IMG/VR virus record: IMGVR_UViG_3300042542_003367
Location: 1 to 64,000 of that record
Source: a virus
Length of the DNA stretch: 64,000 nt
Strand: one strand, 5' to 3'
The notes below the pieces were generated by a model, which saw only the letters and a list, made by a program, of their open reading frames with translations, was not told the DNA's origin and did not search any database. Numbering within the stretch: position 1 is the first letter of the stretch; each line of letters opens with the position of its first letter. The position numbers were made by a program, and so were the translations under genes. This document shows, piece after piece, positions 48,239 to 57,201 of the stretch.

Positions 48239-51200
48239 ATGAATAATAACGAAGATAGAACTGCGGCAGATGTCACGGCTGGCTTTAATGCTATGGCTGG
48301 TGGTTTTGCGATAGCATCGAATATTCGTGACCAAGAGATGGTTGCAAAACAGGGATATGTTTCGTTTCAAAAGTCTATATCTGCTAACGCTTTTAAGAAG
48401 AAACACCCTGATTGGAAAGAAGTTAAAACAGGGAATGAATTTCGATTTTATCCGCCTAATTCTGCGCCAACTCAGCGTCCCCCTTACTCTCATCAATGGC
48501 AGGGCAAGGATGTTGACAAACAGCAACTGGATATAATTAATCGCCGTTCGTTGCAGTTGCATGCAGGGAAGTCTAATGTTGACCCATCTGACACGAATAC
48601 TCATGCAAGATATGACAGTTTATTAAATCGTTTAGACATGCGTGGTGCGGCTATTGAGGTGCGTAGTGGAAATGTAATAGAGCGTCCTGAATTTGAGGGT
48701 TCTACTTTATCAGGTTTTACCGAAAGTAATCGCCAGCAGTTCCCGAAGCCAGCAATTAACGAAAATCTAAAAGGTTTTTTTAGTCCTATTAAATCATCTT
48801 TTGATAGACGTAAGAAATTGCCCTTGCCGAAGGTGCTTGACCCTTCTCGTATATCATGGCAAACGGGTGTGACGCAGAATGATTCAAATAATGTCGATAG
48901 GAGTGTTTTAAGAAACACAGATAGTGAACATAATCAAAAACGCCGCAGAAATCTTCAAGAACGACGAGAACGTGTACAGGCGCGTTGGAATGAACGTAAA
49001 GAAAGAATAAAAAATACACCATCTGTTGATAATGATACTCCGACACCTGTAACAAAAGTACCAAAGCAACGCACACCCAAAAAGCCGAAAAATGACGATA
49101 CTGTCCACATGCGCGTAAAAGAAGGTGGCGGATTATCACTGGCAGTTCAGGGAGTCGTCTTGTGTGGTGCGCCTAATAAACCTCGTTCGGTGAAATATGG
49201 TTATATAGAGAATGTTACTTGTCCGAAGTGCAAGAGTATTTACGAAAAGGAAAATGCTCCTGCTAATAACTTATTTACGAGTAGTACTCCTGCGCTGGAA
49301 AATCCGAATGAGAACGTTCCGGTATTAAATAATCAGACACCTGTTATACCACCAACCAGCAGTAATGTGGGTGGTTCAGGTTCCAGCGGCGGCTCCGGTG
49401 GTAGCACTGGTGGTTCAGGCGGTTCTACAGGTTCCAGCGGCGGCTCCGGCGGTGGTAGCAGAAAATCTAAAAAGCCGAAAATTATCCATTGTATTAATGA
49501 CGAACGCGGTGTGCGGTGGTGCGGTCAGCCTATAGGTGCTGATGATGTGACAGAGATAGCGAAAGCCACCTGTTTGAATTGTCAACGCGCATACGCTAAA
49601 CACGCGTCGCCATCTCCACGCAAGAGTAGTTCAGGTGCGCCAGAGGGCGAAGAGCGGATGTCTTATGAAGAAGCCGTATCATACCTGCACAATTCTGCGG
49701 CGGATGTCACGTTAAGCAATAAGGGTGTCAACCCACCTAACGTGGCTAACGTAGGCAAAAATAAGAAGTATGCAGGTCATCGTGGTCTGCCTGACGCACT
49801 GACAGCCGAAGCGTCGTTGACATCGTTCGTTGAAGGTGATTTAGAAAAGATAACAAGGCGCACATATACTGCTGATAAGACAGATATGAAAAAGACTCGT
49901 GCGTCAGCGTTGAACGTCGCCCGCGACCTGCCAGCGTTAAAGGCGCAAGCCGCTAAGGGCAAAGTTCTCATTGGCAATCTTAAAAAAGAAATGCTGTCTG
50001 CTGATGATGAAACAAAGCGGGCGTTAGAAGCCGTTGTCACTAAGAAGCAGGAAGAACTGGAGTTAGTAAACAACGAAATTATACGTTTAACTGCGGCAGA
50101 GAAGGATATAAAAAACGTTTACAAGTCTGTGGGTACTTCACAGTATCAGAAGCGTATTAATCAAATATCGAATGCAAAGTATGCGGCAGACCCACAGAAG
50201 AAGATGGACGCGCTCGTTAAAGAACGCGATGCGTTGCAGAAAAAGATGCGCACAATGGACGTGTCCGACCCTGCATATCAGTCTGTCCAGAAAGGTGTGG
50301 GCTTATATAACACGCAAATAAAAGAAGCTGAACGTCAGGTGATGATAAAGAAGGCATCTACCGATGTGTCTGCTTTGCATAAAGATATTTCTTACTCTGC
50401 TATAACACAAGATAGCAAGTTAGATTTGACACAAAAACGTATCAAAGAATTTCAGGATTTAAAAGATACAGCACCGAAGGGTGATAAGATGATTGCTTAT
50501 TACACGAAGGTGTTGCAACTGCTGAAAGAAGAAGAAAAGCAGTTACAGAAAAATATTAAGTTGGATGAGCAACAGGCGCGAGTTACTATAAAGCAAGTGG
50601 CAACTCAAACTCGTCAGGAGACTATCCCTGAATTAATGCGCAAAGCTAAAGGGGATGCGTTAAAAGAAATCAGTTTGTTGCAAATGGAAATAGCTAAAGA
50701 ACAAGCTATCGTTGATAATAAAGATTCTACCTCACGGATGAAGGCTATCGCGGAAGCGAAGGTAAAAGAGTATAAAAACGCTCTTGCCAAGTTAGGCGAC
50801 CAGACGGTATTACGGGAAGTCAGTAGACTACAGGGTATAGCGTCCGGCGATGGCAAACAACATCGCTTAGGTAGTTTGGAAGCTAACCAACAGGCGCAGG
50901 CGACATATTTAGCTTTAATATCTGAGTCAGCGAAATTAAAAGATAGAACAGATTTAGACCCGAAACAGAAAGCGTCTATATCTCACGCTTTGCGAGGATT
51001 AGAAGTAGGTGCGTTCTCCGTTATGCGCGGTACATCTGCTGAATATCTTAATCAGGCGAAGATTAATATGGAGACAGCTAAGGCGAGTAGCCTTGGCGAG
51101 ATGAAAAAGTTCTTAATGACCTTACGACAGGATATGTCTGTTACCCGTGGTCAAATACAGAGTATGCTCGGCAAGCCGGGGGAAAATTTATTACGGTCTC

Positions 51201-54200
51201 AATTAGCGCAACAGCGTCAGATGGAACGCGAAGCGCGGGATTCAATACGTGAAAATATTTATCGTAGAGTATCCGGCAGAGATAAGGCAGATTTTGATGT
51301 TCCGTCTATGGGACGTGCAAAAGCTAATCTTTATGCTGAGAATATATCTGAATTCGCTAAAATAGCGGGTCAGGATATACAGGATAGATTCGGCAAGACG
51401 TTAGGTATCGTTAATGGTATATCGAATGGACTGCTGATGGCGGCGGGCGCGACAGCAATGCTTGCAAGTGAAGCTGTTAAAGCGTCGGCAAAGTTTGAAG
51501 CTACCAGAGTAACAATGGGTGCGATATTGAAAGATACTGGCGCGGCTAACCAATTAGTCAGCGACATTATGGCGTACTCATTGGAAACCCCCTTCCAGTT
51601 TGACCAGTTAGCGGACATGTCGCGGCAGTTATTAGCATTCGGTTATACAGCGAAAGAAACCATGCCGATGTTAAAGTCTATCGTAGATGCGGTTACTGCT
51701 GTCGGTGGAGACCAAGGGAAGCTGAGCCGTATTATACAGGACTTCGGTAAAATGCGTTCGTCCGGCGTTATTAATGCAAGAGAAATGCTCCAGTTAACGC
51801 AAGCAGGTCTGCCAGCGTGGGAGATTCTGGCGAATAATGAAGAAATGGGATATGGCGGAAATCAGAAGAAGTTGCGCGATGATATGCGTAACCGAAAGGT
51901 AGATTCTCGTCAGGCTATCCCTGCTTTAATTCAGGGATTTCAAGAGCGTTATGGCGGTGTAGCGGAAGAGAGAATGCAGACTACACAGGGTAAGATGGAG
52001 AACTTCCAAGAGCGCATAACGTTTGCGTTTGTAAAATTAGGTGAAGCCTTATTACCGTTCGCTAATGGTTTATTAGAAATTGGCACATGGTTGCTTAATC
52101 TTTCTAATTCCCCGGGATTGCGGGCGATAGCAACGATAACAGCTAACTTCCTCTTCTGGGGTGGTGCTGTAGGCGGTATTATAGGTAAATTAACGGCGAT
52201 TGTCCCTGCTTTAGCGGCTATGACTAAAGGTATCAGTGCTGGTATTATAGCAACGGCTGAAATGGCTGGAATGACCATGACTGAGACAGCGGTAATGCAA
52301 GCCAGTATAGCAACTAAAACAGAAGCGGCATTGATAGAGCAGGGCATACGAAATCAAAAAACGTTGTCTATTATTACTAATCAGGCGTTAACCGCTACTC
52401 AGATGGAAGCGGCACTGGTAGAAGCTGGTCTGACAGCAGAAACAGCGAAAGAGACAGTGGCGACAGCGTTAAATACTCGTGCCACGATAGCAAACACATT
52501 GGCGGAAGAGCAGTCTAATATAGCTAAAGAAAAAGCCATATTGATGCAAAAGAGATTGGCGGCGGCTAACGTGTGGATATTAGCTTTGACTGTTATTGTT
52601 ACTGCGCTTGTGCTGGTTTGGGATAAATGGTTAAAGCAGGATACCAGTGCTGAAAAATCACAGAAGATGCAAAAGAACGCGGAAGAAACAGCGAAGTCTT
52701 TTGAGAAACTTAATAATGCTATAGGTAAAACTATTCGTGATATAGATAATTTAGAAAAGGCACAAACGAAAAATGCTGATTCCACAGCGTTGCTTGCCAG
52801 CAGATATAATGATTTGCGGGCGATGTTACGCAGTGCCGGAGCAGAAGCTGATAAATTAGCAGATGCCAAAACACCAGAAGCACTCATTAAATTCGCTCGT
52901 GAATTTATGTCTTTAAATATTGAAAAACAAATAAAGGCATTAGCAGATGCTAAAATGTACGCTGACAGGTCTAAATTAGAAACATCTCTTACTGAGTATA
53001 AAGATAATCCTTCTGATATAGGTCGTAAGATAGTTCAAATATCTAATCGGTCGCTACAACCGTGGTGGACTCGTAAACAGCGTATGGAAGCGGCATCCAA
53101 TGATATAATGGATACACCATTATTTAAGAAAATAGTACAAGACAATATGAAGCAGGGTTTAAGTCGTAAGGAAGCCACGAATGAAGCATTTAAGCCATTC
53201 GCTAAATATATGGCAGAGTATGAAAGTGCCACGGGTACTTATGACGAGGTATTGCAGAAGCGGGCTTTGTTACAAGCAGAAATGTATCGCCAGCAGTTAG
53301 AAGCGGCAAAAGAAATGGGCATGTCTGCCGCTGATATGAGTAGTTTATCTACAGCGCAGTCTACTCTGTGGTCTAACGCTGTCGCTTTTGCACAAACCAG
53401 TGCTGATGCTTCACAAACTAAACCTACGCCATACGAAGCAGGTGCAGTTAAAGACGAGTACATGTCTACACAAGGCACAAAGAGCAACTTCCAAGATATT
53501 CTTGGGAAGGCACAAGAGACGAATAATAAGTTAAAGACCCTGTATGATATTCGTCGTCAGATGAAAGAAGGTACTTATACTCCGCCGAAGCGATTTGACA
53601 AAGATACTGTCGAAGGTCAGATGTGGTCTAACATCGGTGAAGGTGCGGAAGAAGGTACATTCCAGAAAGCTATCGAAACTGAAATATCTAATTTAGAAAC
53701 GAAGAAATCTAATATTGACAAAGCATTAACGGATGCCGCAAACAATATGAATGCCGCATTAGAACGGGATGTAAACGCACAGGTCTCTAATGTTCAGTTA
53801 GTGAATATACCGGAGATAGTGCGCAAGGCAACCACCGAACTGGCGAAGCAGAAACAGGAACTGGTGGCGTTGCAGGGTCAATATAAATTCGATGCACAGG
53901 GTAATAAAATAGTGGACATCGGTTTGGACGCACAGGTCAAAGTAGTCGAAGCGCAGATAAAGAATAATGAACTGCTGATTAATAAAATGAACGAAGCCCG
54001 AAATGCGAAGTTAATGTCGGTCAGCGCGGATAAAGCAGTAGCGTTCTTTATTAACGAGACGGCTCGTGAGACCGAATTCGGCACGAAAGAATTCGATAAA
54101 TACGCTTCTGTAGCTGAAAAGATTAAGTCCCACATGGACGCATTAAAGAATGCAGGGAAGGGAGCGACCGGAGAAATAGCGAAGTTGCGGGAAGAATTCA

Positions 54201-55822
54201 CGAAGTACACTCGCTTATCCGAAGCGTTTCAGGCTGATAAAAATGTTAAGAAAGTCGAGCGCGAAACGACTGCGGCAGTTAAGGCGCAGGGGTATATGTC
54301 TGTTGATAATGCAACAGGTATTTACAACGCGAAGATAGACAAAGTGCAGAAAGACCTGCTGGCGGGGAATATCACTGCTGACGTAGCCAGAGAGCAGATA
54401 AAGGTCTTGAATACTGCCCGCGCAAGAGTAGCGGAAGCTGGTAAACTACAGGAAGATATAATCGCCATGTGGAGAGCCAATGACGACGCTCTTCGTTCTT
54501 ACGCCGCAGAAGATGCCACTGGTATCCATACATCGGCTGTGGATAAAGCACGTGCGCAAGTAGAAGCGTTCAATAAGATACTGCAAAATATGGCGATGCA
54601 GGGCAAGGCTAACACCGCAGAATTTAAACGCATTCGTGCTGAGCGCGATAAAGCACTGGCTACCGTAGTCGGCAGAACGACTGAAAAAGAAAAGATAGAC
54701 TTGCAGTTTGAAGAAAACAAACAGCGTATGACTGACACAGAAAAAGTTGCATCCGCTCAGTTAAGTGTGTGGACAGCTAATCAGTCACCGACCAATACTA
54801 TTGATGACCGTCTGGCGAAAAAGAAAGCGCAGAAAGACTTGGAACTGGCAATGGCAGAAATGTCTAACAACCAGAAAATAATGCAGAAGCGCAAAGAAAT
54901 GCAGAAGCAGATAGAGGACTTACGCAAGGGCGGAGCGGCAGAGGACGATATTAATAGAGTTAAGGAAGCGTTTGATATATGGAAAGCTAAGGAAGATGAG
55001 AAGCTGGCGTATCTGCGTATGACTAAAGAGCGACAGTTCATGGTAGAAGAAGCGTATGCCAATCGCATGAAACGACTGCGCGAGCAGGATTCTATCGACG
55101 CACTGGCGCGTATATTCGGTATGTCAGCGGAACAGACGAAGTGGATGAAACGCGGGCGCGAGTTGGGCGACGTTACTCCACAGGATAGACAGATGGCTCG
55201 TATCTTTGGTAAGAAACCAGAGGGCGAAGGCATGGAGACGTTATTTGGGAAACGACTACCGAACTTGATGCCGATAGCGCAAGCTACGCAGGTGCAGGGC
55301 ATGATGAGTAATTATAGCTTTAAAGGTTATCAACCAGAAGGCTATGACCGCTATAACAGCAATGTGGATGTGTCCGGAGTGTTCAATGGTAAGCAGGTTA
55401 ATAATCCACAAGTTAGTGTACTGATTAAGTCTATAGATTCGCTTACTGATGCGATTACAGGCTCAGTTTCACTTTCACTTCCGGGATTACCGAATAATTT
55501 CGGTGCGCCTGTTACTGAGTTAGTGCCAACTCCGGGTTTGCCACACCCTGATTCTTTAATGGGTCAGGCAGTTAAGATGGCATCCAGTGGTCAGCAGTTG
55601 AACTCTATGTCATCTGTGATTAATGAAGTAATTAGTGGTTCGCCTACCGCTTTAGGAAATAAACAGTCTACCATTGTACGCGGGTTGCCAGCTTCTCCAT
55701 TAACAGGTAAGTCCGGCACACGCGGTGGTCACGATATTAAGTTAGTGTTGTCTGGATTGGGTGAGCGTCTGTTTAAGGTGCTGGAGTCAATCGACAACCC
55801 GGGCGGCACAGGTAGATACTAA
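48239..55822 (+). CDS. tape measure protein with two zinc modules
   Basis: 2527 residues. Residues about 290-331 (H290, C309, C328, C331) and about 417-448 (C418, C428, C445, C448) are two copies of a zinc module CGxP...TCxxC, separated by a Gly/Ser-rich linker at about 378-406. From 500 to 1030 it is coiled coil. Residues about 1080-1240 match the tape-measure N-terminal family (SAKFEATRVTMGAILKDT, LETPFQFDQLADMSRQLLAF, GVINAREMLQLTQAGLPAWE). A hydrophobic stretch follows at about 1280-1340. The rest is again helical. It sets tail length and is ejected into the host. At about 0.15 nm per residue it implies a tail of about 380 nm. Confidence 0.92.
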   Translation: MNNNEDRTAADVTAGFNAMAGGFAIASNIRDQEMVAKQGYVSFQKSISANAFKKKHPDWKEVKTGNEFRFYPPNSAPTQRPPYSHQWQGKDVDKQQLDIINRRSLQLHAGKSNVDPSDTNTHARYDSLLNRLDMRGAAIEVRSGNVIERPEFEGSTLSGFTESNRQQFPKPAINENLKGFFSPIKSSFDRRKKLPLPKVLDPSRISWQTGVTQNDSNNVDRSVLRNTDSEHNQKRRRNLQERRERVQARWNERKERIKNTPSVDNDTPTPVTKVPKQRTPKKPKNDDTVHMRVKEGGGLSLAVQGVVLCGAPNKPRSVKYGYIENVTCPKCKSIYEKENAPANNLFTSSTPALENPNENVPVLNNQTPVIPPTSSNVGGSGSSGGSGGSTGGSGGSTGSSGGSGGGSRKSKKPKIIHCINDERGVRWCGQPIGADDVTEIAKATCLNCQRAYAKHASPSPRKSSSGAPEGEERMSYEEAVSYLHNSAADVTLSNKGVNPPNVANVGKNKKYAGHRGLPDALTAEASLTSFVEGDLEKITRRTYTADKTDMKKTRASALNVARDLPALKAQAAKGKVLIGNLKKEMLSADDETKRALEAVVTKKQEELELVNNEIIRLTAAEKDIKNVYKSVGTSQYQKRINQISNAKYAADPQKKMDALVKERDALQKKMRTMDVSDPAYQSVQKGVGLYNTQIKEAERQVMIKKASTDVSALHKDISYSAITQDSKLDLTQKRIKEFQDLKDTAPKGDKMIAYYTKVLQLLKEEEKQLQKNIKLDEQQARVTIKQVATQTRQETIPELMRKAKGDALKEISLLQMEIAKEQAIVDNKDSTSRMKAIAEAKVKEYKNALAKLGDQTVLREVSRLQGIASGDGKQHRLGSLEANQQAQATYLALISESAKLKDRTDLDPKQKASISHALRGLEVGAFSVMRGTSAEYLNQAKINMETAKASSLGEMKKFLMTLRQDMSVTRGQIQSMLGKPGENLLRSQLAQQRQMEREARDSIRENIYRRVSGRDKADFDVPSMGRAKANLYAENISEFAKIAGQDIQDRFGKTLGIVNGISNGLLMAAGATAMLASEAVKASAKFEATRVTMGAILKDTGAANQLVSDIMAYSLETPFQFDQLADMSRQLLAFGYTAKETMPMLKSIVDAVTAVGGDQGKLSRIIQDFGKMRSSGVINAREMLQLTQAGLPAWEILANNEEMGYGGNQKKLRDDMRNRKVDSRQAIPALIQGFQERYGGVAEERMQTTQGKMENFQERITFAFVKLGEALLPFANGLLEIGTWLLNLSNSPGLRAIATITANFLFWGGAVGGIIGKLTAIVPALAAMTKGISAGIIATAEMAGMTMTETAVMQASIATKTEAALIEQGIRNQKTLSIITNQALTATQMEAALVEAGLTAETAKETVATALNTRATIANTLAEEQSNIAKEKAILMQKRLAAANVWILALTVIVTALVLVWDKWLKQDTSAEKSQKMQKNAEETAKSFEKLNNAIGKTIRDIDNLEKAQTKNADSTALLASRYNDLRAMLRSAGAEADKLADAKTPEALIKFAREFMSLNIEKQIKALADAKMYADRSKLETSLTEYKDNPSDIGRKIVQISNRSLQPWWTRKQRMEAASNDIMDTPLFKKIVQDNMKQGLSRKEATNEAFKPFAKYMAEYESATGTYDEVLQKRALLQAEMYRQQLEAAKEMGMSAADMSSLSTAQSTLWSNAVAFAQTSADASQTKPTPYEAGAVKDEYMSTQGTKSNFQDILGKAQETNNKLKTLYDIRRQMKEGTYTPPKRFDKDTVEGQMWSNIGEGAEEGTFQKAIETEISNLETKKSNIDKALTDAANNMNAALERDVNAQVSNVQLVNIPEIVRKATTELAKQKQELVALQGQYKFDAQGNKIVDIGLDAQVKVVEAQIKNNELLINKMNEARNAKLMSVSADKAVAFFINETARETEFGTKEFDKYASVAEKIKSHMDALKNAGKGATGEIAKLREEFTKYTRLSEAFQADKNVKKVERETTAAVKAQGYMSVDNATGIYNAKIDKVQKDLLAGNITADVAREQIKVLNTARARVAEAGKLQEDIIAMWRANDDALRSYAAEDATGIHTSAVDKARAQVEAFNKILQNMAMQGKANTAEFKRIRAERDKALATVVGRTTEKEKIDLQFEENKQRMTDTEKVASAQLSVWTANQSPTNTIDDRLAKKKAQKDLELAMAEMSNNQKIMQKRKEMQKQIEDLRKGGAAEDDINRVKEAFDIWKAKEDEKLAYLRMTKERQFMVEEAYANRMKRLREQDSIDALARIFGMSAEQTKWMKRGRELGDVTPQDRQMARIFGKKPEGEGMETLFGKRLPNLMPIAQATQVQGMMSNYSFKGYQPEGYDRYNSNVDVSGVFNGKQVNNPQVSVLIKSIDSLTDAITGSVSLSLPGLPNNFGAPVTELVPTPGLPHPDSLMGQAVKMASSGQQLNSMSSVINEVISGSPTALGNKQSTIVRGLPASPLTGKSGTRGGHDIKLVLSGLGERLFKVLESIDNPGGTGRY

Positions 55823-55856
55823 ACTGTATTTACAAGACATAGAGAATATGGTATGG

Positions 55857-55862
55857 TATAAT
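55857..55862 (+). promoter_or_regulatory. extended -10 promoter before 55876
   Basis: TGGTATAAT with no good -35. Close to the ATG (14 bases), leaving room only for the AGAGGTG ribosome binding site. Confidence 0.5.
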
Positions 55863-55875
55863 CAGAGGTGAAGAT

Positions 55876-57201
55876 ATGCGTACCATATTTCTCTTGTTAT
55901 TTTTAATCTTAAATGGGGTAATGGCAATGGCTTTGACACCAGCGATGATATATTATTTTGGCACAGATTTAAAATTTATTGATTATGATGGTAACATTGT
56001 AAAATCAATAACTTTACCTGCATCTGCTGGTACTCCTGAGTATGCTACTCCTAATCGTATAGCATATAATAATACAGTAAAAGAATTGTACATGGCAAAA
56101 GATACCACAGGTATATACGTTATAGATTCTAAAGGGGTGATAAAATCTACTTTAGTATCTACTACTAAAATTAACTGTTTGTCTTATGATGATAAAAATA
56201 ATTATATATGGGCTATTGTGGATAATTATGGTGGCACTAATACAGGGAGATATTTAAGTAAAATAAGTACTACTGGTACTATTATCGGTACGTATGATTT
56301 AGGTAATGAGGGGTATAACGATATTATAGCAGGGCAACAGGGCGGTATTTGGGTCTCAGGATATGTGAATGGTAATTATGAACGTATTTTAAAGATTTCA
56401 CAAAGCGGTACTATTACAGGTCAGAGCGATTTATTAGTAACGGCGAATAAAAATGTAAAATATTTTCGGCGCGGGGCATTAAATGATTTAATTACATTAT
56501 ATGGCATTTCTACTTATGCTAATAATAAATTTAGTATTGTGTATTGGGACGACACTAATTCTGGAAATAGCTTGTCTGCATGGGAACTTGATTATGTATC
56601 TCAGGGAATTCTTTTTTCAGATAGATACACTTTAGACAATACTGAAACTATATTTGTCCCCGGTGGTGCTACTGGCGGTGACGTTTTTTTATACCGTATA
56701 GATATTAATAATGATGCAGTAACATCTCTAAATCTTACCGACCTATATGGCGATAATATAACTCCTCGCGGCATGGCGACAGATAAGGATAATAATATAT
56801 GGTGGACTACATCAGAAGATGGATTAATTAATTACTCTAATGATATTGTGACACAGTTGCATATTATTCCCGATATAGGTTATGGTTTTTTAGTCGATGG
56901 TTACGTAGATATATCATTAACTGTCATGGGTAAATTGACCAATATTTTTAAAACAGAATTTTACGTCAAACACGCTGGCGCAGGTCTATATGAGTGCTAC
57001 GAATATCAGCCAGTATTCCCGCGTAGTGCTGATGGCACGTTAGCAACTGCGGCGGTGAAGGTCGGTGAGTTCACTATAGCAGGTATTACTGCTCCATCGT
57101 CTATAATGTTGCAGAATGATGCGAAGGGGTTCATGACCTGTATTATAGATGAGACCACGAAAAGGTACAGCAAAAACTTCGGAAGGACGTGGACAGCATG
57201 A
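55876..57201 (+). CDS. tail-associated protein with beta-propeller-like repeats and hydrophobic N-terminus
   Basis: 441 residues. Starts with a hydrophobic stretch (TIFLLLFLILNGVMAMAL) like a signal peptide. If translation began at M16 (55921, GGGG upstream) this would largely vanish, but AGAGGTG favours 55876. Residues 30-330 contain repeated DxxGNI / NNYIWAI / GGIWVSG / NNIWWTT units, as in six- or seven-bladed propellers. The last 75 residues look like ordinary phage tail sequence. The first 1.07 kb is AT-richer than the flanks. Possibly a minor tail protein with an acquired binding domain. Confidence 0.7.
   Translation: MRTIFLLLFLILNGVMAMALTPAMIYYFGTDLKFIDYDGNIVKSITLPASAGTPEYATPNRIAYNNTVKELYMAKDTTGIYVIDSKGVIKSTLVSTTKINCLSYDDKNNYIWAIVDNYGGTNTGRYLSKISTTGTIIGTYDLGNEGYNDIIAGQQGGIWVSGYVNGNYERILKISQSGTITGQSDLLVTANKNVKYFRRGALNDLITLYGISTYANNKFSIVYWDDTNSGNSLSAWELDYVSQGILFSDRYTLDNTETIFVPGGATGGDVFLYRIDINNDAVTSLNLTDLYGDNITPRGMATDKDNNIWWTTSEDGLINYSNDIVTQLHIIPDIGYGFLVDGYVDISLTVMGKLTNIFKTEFYVKHAGAGLYECYEYQPVFPRSADGTLATAAVKVGEFTIAGITAPSSIMLQNDAKGFMTCIIDETTKRYSKNFGRTWTA

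Noticed and set aside
49777-55302. Several long minus-strand open frames inside the tape measure gene
   Set aside because: They mirror the Ala/Lys/Glu-rich codons of the tape measure and have Ser/Leu-rich shadow composition without ribosome binding sites.
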